Source: Candidatus Liptonbacteria bacterium
Lineage (GTDB): Bacteria > Patescibacteriota > Minisyncoccia > UBA6257 > 2-01-FULL-56-20
Direction of reading: 5' to 3'
Assembly (NCBI GenBank): GCA_016186635.1
Contig: JACPLI010000016.1
Span: 1 to 55,516 of the forward strand
DNA: 55,516 nucleotides
Shown here: positions 47,501-54,431 of the stretch, in pieces
Position numbering within the stretch: the stretch's first letter is position 1
Layout of the letters: the number at the start of each line of letters is the position of its first letter
Notes under the pieces: model-generated
Seen by the model: the letters and a program-made list of their open reading frames with translations, nothing else
What the model was told of the DNA's origin: nothing
Database searches by the model: none
Made by a program: the position numbers and the translations under genes

Positions 47501-48259
47501 GGTGCCGGTGTTTCGAACCGTAACTTCCATGTCAATCGGGGTATTAGGTCCAATTTCAATCACACTACCCGCCTTTGTCCATCCACCTTGTTTGAAAATA
47601 ACATTCTCTACGCCAAGTATGACAAGAGATAATGACCCCGTCCCCTGCGGACACCCGTAGAGCTGATTCAACTTCGCCCGCGTCGCCGCGCCCACATATC
47701 CCGTGGGCCTCGTGATGCCATAGGGCGTGAGCACTTCGTTTGCATATCTTTGCTGGAACTGTTTTACTGCCGCCTCGGTTTTCGGGCCGAATATGGCGGT
47801 AGCGACGTCGCCCGCGGTGAGTCCTCCGTACCCGCCCGCAACGAGCATCGAAATGAGCTTTGCAACTTCAGTACCCGTGTCGCCGCGCTTCAAATCCCGC
47901 GTGAGCGTGACGCACGCTCCCTCTCCCTCGCCTCCCCCACCTGACGGCGCCGGTTGCGGAACACCTGGAGTCGGGAAACCCCCACCGCCACCCCCTCCAC
48001 CTCCGCTCGCAGACCCTGAGCCGGTCGAAGGGCTCCCCGCCTGCGCCTGCGCGAGCTCGGACTGCAAACCATTAATCTCGCCCAAAAGCGACTGAATCTG
48101 CGACTCCAAGTCCTTCACAATTTGCTCCTCGGACTGCGCCGCGGTGGGCGCGGGTGCCGTCGCCTGCGCGAATGAATAAGAAGGAGCGGCGAGAACGACA
48201 ATTGCGCCGACCGCGACCACGGCGGCGAACATTGTCATCCTCGAGAGGATGTTTTTCAT
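44528..48259 (-). CDS. Large secreted protein with peptidoglycan-binding-like domain and 14-residue repeats
   Basis: A 1243-residue exported protein. Signal peptide (MFAAVVAVGAIVVLAAPSYS), a short coiled coil (EQIVKDLESQIQSLLGEING), a Gly/Ser linker, a peptidoglycan-binding-like domain (RDLKRGDTGTEVAKLISML ... AVKQFQQRYANEVLTPYGI ... GYVGAATRAKLNQLYGC), a CARDB-like domain, several beta domains, a module SITVLSPNGGEVWQIGSTQK shared with the next protein, a Pro/Gly-rich linker, an Ig-like domain with two cysteines, nine 14-residue TTYTGTTYAPTTGG repeats, and a C-terminal Cys-rich knot (CGDQGGKFFGTCPAGQTC). Probably a surface fibre or adhesin. A TATATG sits 8 nt before the ATG. Confidence 0.8.
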   Translation of the reverse strand: MKNILSRMTMFAAVVAVGAIVVLAAPSYSFAQATAPAPTAAQSEEQIVKDLESQIQSLLGEINGLQSELAQAQAGSPSTGSGSASGGGGGGGGGFPTPGVPQPAPSGGGGEGEGACVTLTRDLKRGDTGTEVAKLISMLVAGGYGGLTAGDVATAIFGPKTEAAVKQFQQRYANEVLTPYGITRPTGYVGAATRAKLNQLYGCPQGTGSLSLVILGVENVIFKQGGWTKAGSVIEIGPNTPIDMEVTVRNTGTADAGPWEIKTKNATNNWDMGGSSYSSLAPGRGQVVTARWSSPFWAVSGENTIVIELYQRGVLVATWRQSVTLGVAQIIKPGEVSSQATVQVSLDSALSPPARQVAMGSTNVTLAAWRFTETTNVEDAIMSDFRVQQLVDGVGLTSGFSRLTLYSADNPNVALATAGAALGTGGIYYYDFHFSSSPKIPKGGSITLVLKGDVASYAANAVKDNSVHYFDVVKDDSFWAVGATSNNRATVSLGSSRSNSVTVVRTLSGGVSTSTPPSIRLSVSSGEKSSDSVLNVPIGSTFQISGTPQNLQGLPYNFGANTVDSIGYSRAYFFDRTFGNNNNCGNNEGLPTSEWVMTCTARVVGSSQFYVVIYKGGQQYRSNTVTVNVVSSQTTQPSITFANSLMFPSQNIQAGVPERPLGTIEVTVTGGATSLSSIDLKFSLNGDASAGLSQSNSDVLSNVLLQNGSLPDRNIARADTSYVSGRYPIRFWNANIPLREGKNILYIYGTVSPRIQDGTTIQLSVTGVVGGGTTHSLSTVLPSLSVMTVKSSAQPSITVLSPNGGEVWQIGSTQKISWNSNYPSSAVYTVQLFKGNDVVYRWDGPFTENGIAWTIAPSSVFGTLTADSDYRVKVNMDVTPSILGDDAVSDISDSYFTIINTASRPAPATGQTQGTTALPPPWAQPAPAFPGGDSTGGTGAGTAPATGGGAGTAQPGQATGGSGGAGALSPVLRANPPVVPANESSEISLTFPAAAYSCSAPWNSFIQSSGSYTTGALIATKTYTVKCVDASGNSASESVTVQVGQDSRTTYTGTTYAPSTGQTVYTGTTYAPTTGGTTYTGTTYAPTTGGTTYTGTTYAPTTGGTTYTGTTYAPSTGQTVYTGTTYAPTTGGTTYTGTTYAPTTGGTTYTGTTYAPSTGQTSYTGTTYAPTQTFTGLCGDQGGKFFGTCPAGQTCTFGGASNPTYTCTGGSASSQTYNAGRAPQLGSILESMQSLLQLLRGSF
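44735..45118 (-). repeat. Nine tandem 42-bp repeats in the secreted protein gene
   Basis: Units encode TTYTGTTYAPTTGG or TVYTGTTYAPSTGQ-like variants. Order of variants suggests later block duplications of 3-4 units. Likely to vary in copy number between strains. Confidence 0.85.
48008..48031. repeat. Dispersed CCCTTCGAC-CTCAGGGT element, copy 2, in frame
   Basis: In the Gly/Ser linker of the secreted protein (encodes SPSTGSGSA). Related to the element at 21840-21859. Confidence 0.45.
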
Positions 48260-48340
48260 CCCATTAGCATATACCCAACCCCCCCTCGCAACAAGGGTGT
48301 GGATAACTACATAAGTATCCCGTCATTACCTACACACCGT

Positions 48341-48434
48341 TTGTCATTCCCACCCCCGATCATAGTCGAGGGCAGGCTCCAGCGGGAATCTAGGGCATGG
48401 ATCCCCGCGTGCGCCTGCCTGCGACAGTCGGGGC
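48341..48434. repeat. REP-like palindromic element
   Basis: Spacer contains GTCATTCCC ... GGGAATCTAGG ... GGATCCCCG ... CGGGG: two adjacent stem-loops (ATTCCC with GGGAAT, and CCCCG with CGGGG), with a nested CCCCGA/TCGAGGG stem in the first. The layout is that of REP-type elements seen in many bacterial genomes. No transposase in the window. Confidence 0.5.
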
Positions 48435-48454
48435 TAATCGCTCATGGCCGCACC

Positions 48455-50719
48455 TTACTGCCACGGCCGCGGCGAGGCGTTCATCACGGTGGAGCCAAAG
48501 TACGTGACGCTCGAGGGCAACGTAAGCACGCTCCCCGCGTACAAGCTGTTTTTCCTCACTACAAAATAGGACGAGGTTTGCGTGCTCGCATCAATCACCG
48601 TTACGCCACCCCCCACTTTGTACCAATTCCCGTCCTGCAAGCGGTAATACGTATCGCTTGCGGAGTCCGTCGCGGCGGGAGGATTGTTCGCAAAGAAAAA
48701 TAATTCGTCCGGGCGATTCGCCGGCGTAGAAGAGAGCATAAACCCTCCGTCGCTCAACTGCTGGAGCGCCACCGGACCCCTAAAGTAATAATCATTGCCG
48801 GGCGAAAGGCCGATGGTCGCCGCACCGCCGCCACCGCTTCCGCCGCCCGAAGAAGCCGGCGCAGTGATGGTGAAAGTTTTATTGATCTCAAAGCCGTGCT
48901 GGTATTTCCCCACAATCTTTTGCACCGAATCGTTATTGAATACGTCCACTCCCATCACTTTCCATGTTCCGGGCGTCACCGTGCTTGGCACCGCGAAGTC
49001 CGCGAACCACTGATTAGCGACGCTGGATTTAGTTGCCCACTTGTTTGGAATATACTGTTGGTCATCCAAACTATAGAGTTGCACCAACACCGCGCCTATC
49101 TCGCCCGTAATCCCCGCTCTCGTTGTATCCACCGTAACCCGAACCGTCCCTCCAATGGGCACAGAATTTGGACTCACCTCAATCACAATCGGTTCTCCGC
49201 CGGAAATTGAAAATTCATTGTTGCTGTAATCTTGGGCTCCTTTCCCCTCTTCTCCGCCATTGGGTCCTTGAATGGAGACAGCGTAGTGCGTACTCACTGG
49301 TATTGTGGTGGGGATAAGCCACTCAAACCTCCCGGTGTTCGGAGTATCGAGCGCAATTGGAGCTTGCCCGTAATACCCGTTGGGTATCTTTTGCGCGAGT
49401 TGAATCGCAACCCTTGCGTTTGCCGGAAAATTTCCTGTATTCCAGGTTATCACCATCCGGTCGCCGACTCCAAAACTCTCCCCGCCGTTCGGCGAGAGCA
49501 CGGTGATGGAGGGACGAGCCGCACTTGAACCCTGCGCTTTGACCTGCACCGGGTTACTCACTCCTCTTTCGTTCGCCACGTACAATGCGTAGGTGTTCCC
49601 CGGCACCAGGTCCGGGGGGGCGATGGCCCAAATGAGCGTATCGCCGCGCTGCGTTACCTGCGCGAGGTCCTTTCCGTTGTGGGCAAAGTAGACCGCGAGG
49701 GAACTGCCCTCAAGATTTGTCCCCTCGATAGAAAACCTCTCCCCGGGATACACCTCGAAGTCCGCGCCGGCGGGAGCGACTACCCGCGTGATGTAGGGTT
49801 GCTGCGAAACCACTGCAGGCCGCACGGCAATTTCCGTAGAAACCTGAAGTTGGGGATTGCCCGGCAAAGAAGTCGAGAAATAGACGAAAATTTTCTTCTC
49901 TCCACGGTCGGTGTTTATAGGAATAATTTCATGTGCTGTGTACCACGCAGGCACTGCACGCTCCGTGTTGCACATTTCACCGTATGCTCCCTGCACGCTT
50001 ATTTTCGAGGTAGGGCAATAAATATGGAGACTTGCGGACGCGGCGCCCTGCAGAGCAGAAACACGCAAAGTAACTTTTTCTCCAGAATCAATCACTGTCC
50101 GAGAGGGAACGATGAATAGATTTGATTGAGCCGGAGGAATCGATAAATTTGTTGACCTCATCTTACAAGGATAAAGCGCATTGAGTTTCGCCCGCGTCGA
50201 GGGACCCACGTAGCCGCTCCCGCGCCGGAGCCCGTTCGGCGCAAGAATCTCCGAATCATACTTCTCCTGGAATTCCGAAATAGCGGAGGCGGTCTCCTCG
50301 CCAAAGAGGTAGGTGAGCCCTATTTCGCTCCCCGAGGTTTCAATGTCGGACTTACCGAAAAAAATCCCTTCCTTCTGCAACGCCTGGCGGAGCGCCCACA
50401 TATCGCTCCCTTCGCCCCCCCTGTCGCCAATCCGCAAATTCCTTGTCCACGTATAACAAAACCCCTTCTCACTCCCACCCCCTCCACCTCCCCCGCCCGA
50501 TTGCGCCGCGAGCTGGGCTTGAAGCGCCTGCACTTGTGCCACAAGCGCCTGCACCTGCGCCATGAGCTGTTCCACCGTGGGAGTATTCCCGCCTGCCTGC
50601 AGTGAGCTTGCCGAACCCGACTGCGCCCGGGCAGGAACCGGCGCAACCGCAACAACCGCGGCGGCGGCAATCCCAATCGCGAGCAACGCGCGCACCCGCC
50701 CCCGCGAAAGGTTTTTCAT
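48455..50719 (-). CDS. Secreted protein with peptidoglycan-binding-like and Ig-like domains
   Basis: A 754-residue exported protein. Signal peptide (LLAIGIAAAAVVAVAPVPARA), short coiled coil (TVEQLMAQVQALVAQVQALQ), Gly-rich linker, a peptidoglycan-binding-like domain (DMWALRQALQKEGIFFGK ... AISEFQEKYDSEILAPNGL ... GYVGPSTRAKLNALYPC) built like that of the larger neighbour, an IPT/TIG-like domain, the shared SITVLSPNGGESFGVGDRM module and a C-terminal domain. Paralogous to the 1243-residue protein in its first 200 residues and the VLSPNGGE module. Promoter TAGACA-17-TAAGGT is 7 nt before the ATG. Likely a cell-surface protein. Confidence 0.8.
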   Translation of the reverse strand: MKNLSRGRVRALLAIGIAAAAVVAVAPVPARAQSGSASSLQAGGNTPTVEQLMAQVQALVAQVQALQAQLAAQSGGGGGGGGSEKGFCYTWTRNLRIGDRGGEGSDMWALRQALQKEGIFFGKSDIETSGSEIGLTYLFGEETASAISEFQEKYDSEILAPNGLRRGSGYVGPSTRAKLNALYPCKMRSTNLSIPPAQSNLFIVPSRTVIDSGEKVTLRVSALQGAASASLHIYCPTSKISVQGAYGEMCNTERAVPAWYTAHEIIPINTDRGEKKIFVYFSTSLPGNPQLQVSTEIAVRPAVVSQQPYITRVVAPAGADFEVYPGERFSIEGTNLEGSSLAVYFAHNGKDLAQVTQRGDTLIWAIAPPDLVPGNTYALYVANERGVSNPVQVKAQGSSAARPSITVLSPNGGESFGVGDRMVITWNTGNFPANARVAIQLAQKIPNGYYGQAPIALDTPNTGRFEWLIPTTIPVSTHYAVSIQGPNGGEEGKGAQDYSNNEFSISGGEPIVIEVSPNSVPIGGTVRVTVDTTRAGITGEIGAVLVQLYSLDDQQYIPNKWATKSSVANQWFADFAVPSTVTPGTWKVMGVDVFNNDSVQKIVGKYQHGFEINKTFTITAPASSGGGSGGGGAATIGLSPGNDYYFRGPVALQQLSDGGFMLSSTPANRPDELFFFANNPPAATDSASDTYYRLQDGNWYKVGGGVTVIDASTQTSSYFVVRKNSLYAGSVLTLPSSVTYFGSTVMNASPRPWQ

Positions 50720-50726
50720 GCCGTGT

Positions 50727-50755
50727 ACCTTACCACACTTTATTTCTTTTGTCTA
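50727..50755 (-). promoter_or_regulatory. Promoter of the 754-residue secreted protein
   Basis: TAGACA (50755-50750), 17 nt, TAAGGT (50732-50727) with TGG in front, 7 nt to the ATG at 50719. Confidence 0.55.
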
Positions 50756-51808
50756 CGATGCCAGTATCACCCGCGAGAGGAAAAAAAGCGCAAGTCCGAG
50801 CGCGACGAAGACAATCGAAACGATCCAAAAGCGCATCGTAATCTGCGACTCGGGCCAGCCGAGCGCTTCGAAGTGGTGGTGAATCGGCGTCGAGCGGAAT
50901 ACTTTCTTGCCGCGAAACTTTTTTGAGGCGAGCTGGATAATCACCGAAAGCGACTCGACGACGAGAATGACGGCAAAGAAGGGCAAGAGGAGCGTCGTGT
51001 TCGTGAGCATGGAGGTCACCCCGATCACAATGCCTAAAGACATTGAACCCGTGTCGCCCATAAAAAATCTCGCCGGGTAGATGTTGTGCCACAGGAACGC
51101 GAGGAGCGCCCCCATCATCGCGCCGCCGAATGCCGCGAGGTCAAACCGCCCGAGCGTGAACGCGACGGCGGTCAAGGCGACGAAGGCAAGGAGTGAAACG
51201 CCGCCGAGGAGACCGTCCAAGCCGTCCGTCTCGTTCGCAGAAAACGCCGAGGCGATGATGATAAACATAAAAATGGGTATGTACCACCACCCAATCGTGA
51301 AGTCCCCGAAAAAGGGAATGCGGAGCACGTCCCACTCGAGCCGGAAATAAAACCACCATGCCCCGACTGCGGCGATGACCGCGTACACGATGAGCTTATG
51401 GCGCACTTTGAGCCCTCCGCCGGGCGCGCCGCCTATGCCCAGAACCCCGTACCAATCATCCAAAAGCCCCAACACCGCCGCAATCGCGAGCGCCGCGAGC
51501 GGGAGATACGTCTCCGCGCGGTTCAGGAAATTCAAGTACTCCCACGCGCCGTCGAAGAGCGCGGCGAGCATGCCGAAAAGCGCCGCGAGCCCGAGCACCG
51601 TGGACCAGATAATCACCCCTCCCGCAGTCGGGGTACCTGCCTTTCGCATGTGGAGCTCGTTGAACACTGGCGTATCTTTCCCCATACGGATTTGCTTCGC
51701 GAATCCCGCCCGCTTCAACGCGCGCGCCCAAAACGGCGTGCACACGAGCGCCGCGCCGAACGCGATGGTAGTGATGATGATGACACGGACTGCTTCGCTT
51801 AAAATCAT
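50753..51808 (-). CDS. mraY: Phospho-N-acetylmuramoyl-pentapeptide-transferase
   Basis: A 351-residue membrane enzyme that makes lipid I for peptidoglycan. Ten membrane helices; motifs KAGTPTAGG, the catalytic aspartates in LGLLDDWYGVLG, SANETDGLDGLLGG, YPARFFMGDTGSMSLG and the STPIHHHFEALG loop that defines MraY. The start MILSEAVRVIIITT (51808) is used because the upstream extension reads through a palindrome. TATATC lies 7 nt before this ATG. The 3' end overlaps the promoter of the secreted protein gene by 3 bp. Confidence 0.96.
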   Translation of the reverse strand: MILSEAVRVIIITTIAFGAALVCTPFWARALKRAGFAKQIRMGKDTPVFNELHMRKAGTPTAGGVIIWSTVLGLAALFGMLAALFDGAWEYLNFLNRAETYLPLAALAIAAVLGLLDDWYGVLGIGGAPGGGLKVRHKLIVYAVIAAVGAWWFYFRLEWDVLRIPFFGDFTIGWWYIPIFMFIIIASAFSANETDGLDGLLGGVSLLAFVALTAVAFTLGRFDLAAFGGAMMGALLAFLWHNIYPARFFMGDTGSMSLGIVIGVTSMLTNTTLLLPFFAVILVVESLSVIIQLASKKFRGKKVFRSTPIHHHFEALGWPESQITMRFWIVSIVFVALGLALFFLSRVILAS

Positions 51809-51818
51809 GTATATCGAT

Positions 51819-51841
51819 ATATCGAAGTTAAACTTCGATAT
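51819..51841. terminator. Palindrome over the scpB stop codon
   Basis: 11-bp arms ATATCGAAGTT/AACTTCGATAT with one central base; the scpB TAA lies in the centre. It also overlaps the mraY upstream region. Confidence 0.6.
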
Positions 51842-52391
51842 TTTCCTTAAATCCTTGCGTTGCCGCTGAATCAATATAGGTATGGAACTCGGCGTAGCGC
51901 GGGAGTTCCTCGCGCCTCCCTACGCCAAGGTGCCGGAGGGAATCGGCAGTAAGGTCATATACTGTCGAATGAGGCGCCGCAGGGTCGGCGCTCTTTTCCA
52001 CAAGCCCGCGAAGCCGGAGCGTGCGGAGCGTAAACGAAGAATTCACTCCGCGCAGGAAATCCAATCGTGCGCGGGAAATAGGCCCGCCGTAGGCGACGAG
52101 CGAAAGCGCCTCAAGAGTCGCCGGCGTAAGTTCCTCGGTAAGCTCCTCTTTCATAAAGGCGAGAAGAAGGCCGCCAAATTGCGGCTTTGTCACAAGCTGA
52201 ATTTCTTCCGGAGTGGAAAGCAGGGTAAGCCCGCGCGCCTCTGATGCAAATTCCGCCTGCAACGCCTTGATAAGCGCCTCGCATTCCTCCCTTTTCACCT
52301 CCAATATCTTCTCAACTTTCAACCTCTTCATTGGCTCCCCGTGCGTGAAGAGCAATGCTTCCAGCCGCGCAATTTTTTCTTGCATTTCCAT
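51828..52391 (-). CDS. scpB: Segregation and condensation protein B
   Basis: A 187-residue winged-helix protein that, with ScpA and SMC, forms the chromosome-condensing complex. Pattern: IARLEALLFTHGEPMKRLKVEKIL, the second winged helix TPATLEALSLVAYGGPISRARLDFLRGVNS and LRLRGLVEK. Length is normal. It starts 9 nt after the scpA stop, inside an ACAAGNN heptamer array, with no Shine-Dalgarno. Its stop is within a palindrome. Confidence 0.93.
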   Translation of the reverse strand: MEMQEKIARLEALLFTHGEPMKRLKVEKILEVKREECEALIKALQAEFASEARGLTLLSTPEEIQLVTKPQFGGLLLAFMKEELTEELTPATLEALSLVAYGGPISRARLDFLRGVNSSFTLRTLRLRGLVEKSADPAAPHSTVYDLTADSLRHLGVGRREELPRYAEFHTYIDSAATQGFKENIEV

Positions 52392-52393
52392 GT

Positions 52394-52421
52394 CGCTTGT
52401 TACTTGTCGCTTGTTACTTGT
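52394..52421. repeat. Heptamer array at the scpA-scpB junction
   Basis: Plus-strand CGCTTGT, TACTTGT, CGCTTGT, TACTTGT in perfect phase; coding strand ACAAGTA/ACAAGCG. Holds the last codons of scpA and the spacer to scpB. Confidence 0.8.
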
Positions 52422-53125
52422 CGCGCATCTCTCTGCGCGACAATTATATCAGAGAAATTCCCCTTCTGCGCGAGGTGCACCCGCCCTTCGCGGGCGAGGT
52501 GAAGCACTGCAAGAAAGAGCGCCACCACCTCCGCAATATGCCGCTCCCCCGCAACCGCGCGGAAACTCATCGCGCCTTCCTGCGTGAGCCGCGCAAGCAC
52601 TTCCGCAATCTTTTCCTCAATCGCAATAATCCGTTCCTTGAGTGTTTCCGTCTCGCGCGTGAAGAGCGATAAGCTCTTCACCACTCCTTCAAGCGCCGCC
52701 GCGAGTCCCTCGCGCGTGAGATTCGACGACGGATAAAATGCGGCACCGGTCGAAAGAAAGTAGGGTCTGCTCCGCAACTTCGCGCTTCCCCGGAACGCGG
52801 CGGCAATGCACTTCTCTGCGGGGCGCCATAATTTATAGAACGCGAGGCGCTGTTCAAGGTCATGGATTTCCGCCTCTTCCTCCTCGGTGAGCGCAAGGTC
52901 AGGAAGCAGCATCTTCGACTTAATAAGGAGGAGGCGGCTCGCGACGGCGACGAACTCCGCGAGGACTGCGGGCGCCACCTGCTCCTGCGCCTGAAGATAA
53001 CGCAGGAAATCATCGGTTACTTTCGCAAGACTCACCTCGGTAATGTCGAGCTGCTTCTCCTCGATAAGCTGGAGAAGTTTCGCAATGGGTCCCTGAAATT
53101 GTTCGAGCGCGAGCTGGTAGGACAT
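52400..53125 (-). CDS. scpA: Segregation and condensation protein A
   Basis: A 241-residue kleisin that bridges SMC heads. N-terminal LEQFQGPIAKLLQLIEEKQLDITEVSLAKVTDDFL (typical GPLDLLLxLI start), FVAVASRLLLIKSKMLLP in the linker, and a C-terminal winged helix (AEVVALFLAVLHLAREGRVHLAQKGNFSDI). The last residues RQVTSDK derive from a heptamer array. The start lies 8 nt after TATACG, the nearest of three tandem TATACG units, so the mRNA may be leaderless. Confidence 0.92.
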   Translation of the reverse strand: MSYQLALEQFQGPIAKLLQLIEEKQLDITEVSLAKVTDDFLRYLQAQEQVAPAVLAEFVAVASRLLLIKSKMLLPDLALTEEEEAEIHDLEQRLAFYKLWRPAEKCIAAAFRGSAKLRSRPYFLSTGAAFYPSSNLTREGLAAALEGVVKSLSLFTRETETLKERIIAIEEKIAEVLARLTQEGAMSFRAVAGERHIAEVVALFLAVLHLAREGRVHLAQKGNFSDIIVAQRDARQVTSDK

Positions 53126-53132
53126 ACAAGCG

Positions 53133-53160
53133 GCGTATAGCGTATAGCGTATAGCGAATG
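53133..53160. repeat. Heptamer array GCGTATA upstream of scpA
   Basis: Three perfect GCGTATA units plus a fading fourth. On the minus strand they read TATACGC, giving three tandem -10-like boxes, the nearest 8 nt before the scpA ATG. Confidence 0.75.
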
Positions 53161-53176
53161 CCGCATCTCGCCAAGT

Positions 53177-53211
53177 GATTTACGATTTACGATTTACGAA
53201 CTATGATTCAC
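53177..53211. repeat. Heptamer array GATTTAC upstream of dnaX
   Basis: Three perfect GATTTAC units, then GAACTAT and GATTCAC. The first unit supplies TTTACG as -35 (53179-53184), 17 nt before TATGAT (53202-53207), which is 7 nt before the dnaX ATG at 53215. Confidence 0.7.
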
Positions 53212-53214
53212 CGC

Positions 53215-54333
53215 ATGGGACTCGCCTTCTACCGCAAATACCGCCCGAAACAGCTCGCGGACGTGCTCGGGCAGGAAACGAATGTCGCGCTTTTGAAGAA
53301 CGCCGCGCGCGACGGGCGGCTCGGGCATGCGTACCTCTTTTACGGCCCCCGCGGCACCGGCAAGACCACGACCGCCCGCCTCATCGCGAAACTCTTGAAC
53401 TGCGAGCGGCGGCGGAATGAGACGGCGTTCGCCAAAACCGGCGAGCCGTGCAACGTGTGTCTTGCCTGCACCTCGGTGGACGCGCAGGGCTCCTTCGACG
53501 TGATTGAAATTGACGCCGCATCAAACCGCGGGATAGACGAAATCCGGAACCTCAAAGAGAGCATTGTGACCGCGCCGTCGCACGGCACCCACAAGATTTA
53601 CATCATTGATGAAGCGCACATGCTCACGCCCGCGGCGTGGAACGCGCTTTTAAAAACGCTCGAAGAGCCGCCGCGCCACGCCGTCATCATTCTCGCCACC
53701 ACCGAGTATGAAAAACTCCCGCCCACCATCACGTCGCGCACCCAGCGCTTCCTTTTCAAGAAACTCTCGAAGACGCATATCATGGAAAAACTCCGGCGGA
53801 TTGCGAAGGCGGAAAAAATAACGATTGACGACGCCGCGCTCGAAATCATCGCCGCCGCCGGAGAAGGCTCCGCGCGTGATGCGGAGTCCCTCCTTGACCA
53901 GGCGGCAAGCTGGGGCGGGAACATTGATGCCCGCACGGTGGAGGAGCTCACCGGAAGAGCCGGGCTCCGCAAGGTGCACGCGCTCGCGGAGCTTGTCCTG
54001 AAGAAGGAACTGGGCAAGGCGCTTGAGGCGCTTCGCGCCAGGCACGACGAAGGGCACAACATGACAGACTTCACAAAGGACCTCATCCACTACCTCCGCA
54101 AAGCGCTCACGCTTGCGCTCCACCCCGCACTCCTAAAAGCGTACCGGCTCGACTTTACCGACGAAGAATTGAAATCGCTCCAGTCGCTCACCCCGCTCAT
54201 GAAGAGCGAGACGGCAATTCCTCTCATCCGCGCGCTCATCAGGAGCTACGCCGAAATGCGCTACAGCCAGTTCGCGGCGATTCCAATAGAGATTGCCTTA
54301 ATCGAACAGCTACAAGTAACAAGGGACAAGTAA
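53215..54333 (+). CDS. dnaX: DNA polymerase III subunit gamma/tau
   Basis: A 372-residue clamp-loader ATPase. AFYRKYRPKQLADVLGQE start, Walker A YGPRGTGKTTTARLIAK, the zinc module with CNVCLACTS, Walker B IIDEAHMLTPAAWNALLKTLEEPP, and sensor 1 ATTEYEKLPPTITSRTQRF. It ends shortly after the collar domain, so it resembles gamma and lacks the tau-specific C-terminal domains that bind the polymerase and DnaB. I choose ATG 53215 over 53203 because the latter lies within the -10 box. The last residues QLQVTRDK come from a heptamer array. Confidence 0.94.
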   Translation: MGLAFYRKYRPKQLADVLGQETNVALLKNAARDGRLGHAYLFYGPRGTGKTTTARLIAKLLNCERRRNETAFAKTGEPCNVCLACTSVDAQGSFDVIEIDAASNRGIDEIRNLKESIVTAPSHGTHKIYIIDEAHMLTPAAWNALLKTLEEPPRHAVIILATTEYEKLPPTITSRTQRFLFKKLSKTHIMEKLRRIAKAEKITIDDAALEIIAAAGEGSARDAESLLDQAASWGGNIDARTVEELTGRAGLRKVHALAELVLKKELGKALEALRARHDEGHNMTDFTKDLIHYLRKALTLALHPALLKAYRLDFTDEELKSLQSLTPLMKSETAIPLIRALIRSYAEMRYSQFAAIPIEIALIEQLQVTRDK

Positions 54334-54346
54334 CAGGGGGCAGGGA
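54312..54346. repeat. Heptamer array at the dnaX 3' end
   Basis: ACAAGTA, ACAAGGG, ACAAGTA, ACAGGGG, GCAGGGA in phase, containing the TAA stop. Partner of the inverted array at 54387-54421. Confidence 0.75.
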
Positions 54347-54360
54347 AAACCTGAAGAGTA

Positions 54361-54385
54361 TAAAAACGCCCTGCATGTGGGCGTC
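54361..54385 (-). terminator. Terminator of the prepilin gene
   Basis: Minus strand ACGCCC-loop-GGGCGT followed by TTTTTA. It lies between the two inverted heptamer arrays, which could extend the stem. Confidence 0.7.
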
Positions 54386-54386
54386 T

Positions 54387-54421
54387 TCCTTGTCACTTGT
54401 TCCCTGTCGCTTGTTACTTAC
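54387..54421. repeat. Inverted partner heptamer array
   Basis: TCCTTGT, CACTTGT, TCCCTGT, CGCTTGT, TACTTAC: the opposite orientation to 54312-54346, so the pair makes a long imperfect stem between convergent genes. Confidence 0.75.
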
Positions 54422-54431
54422 TGTCCGTTGC

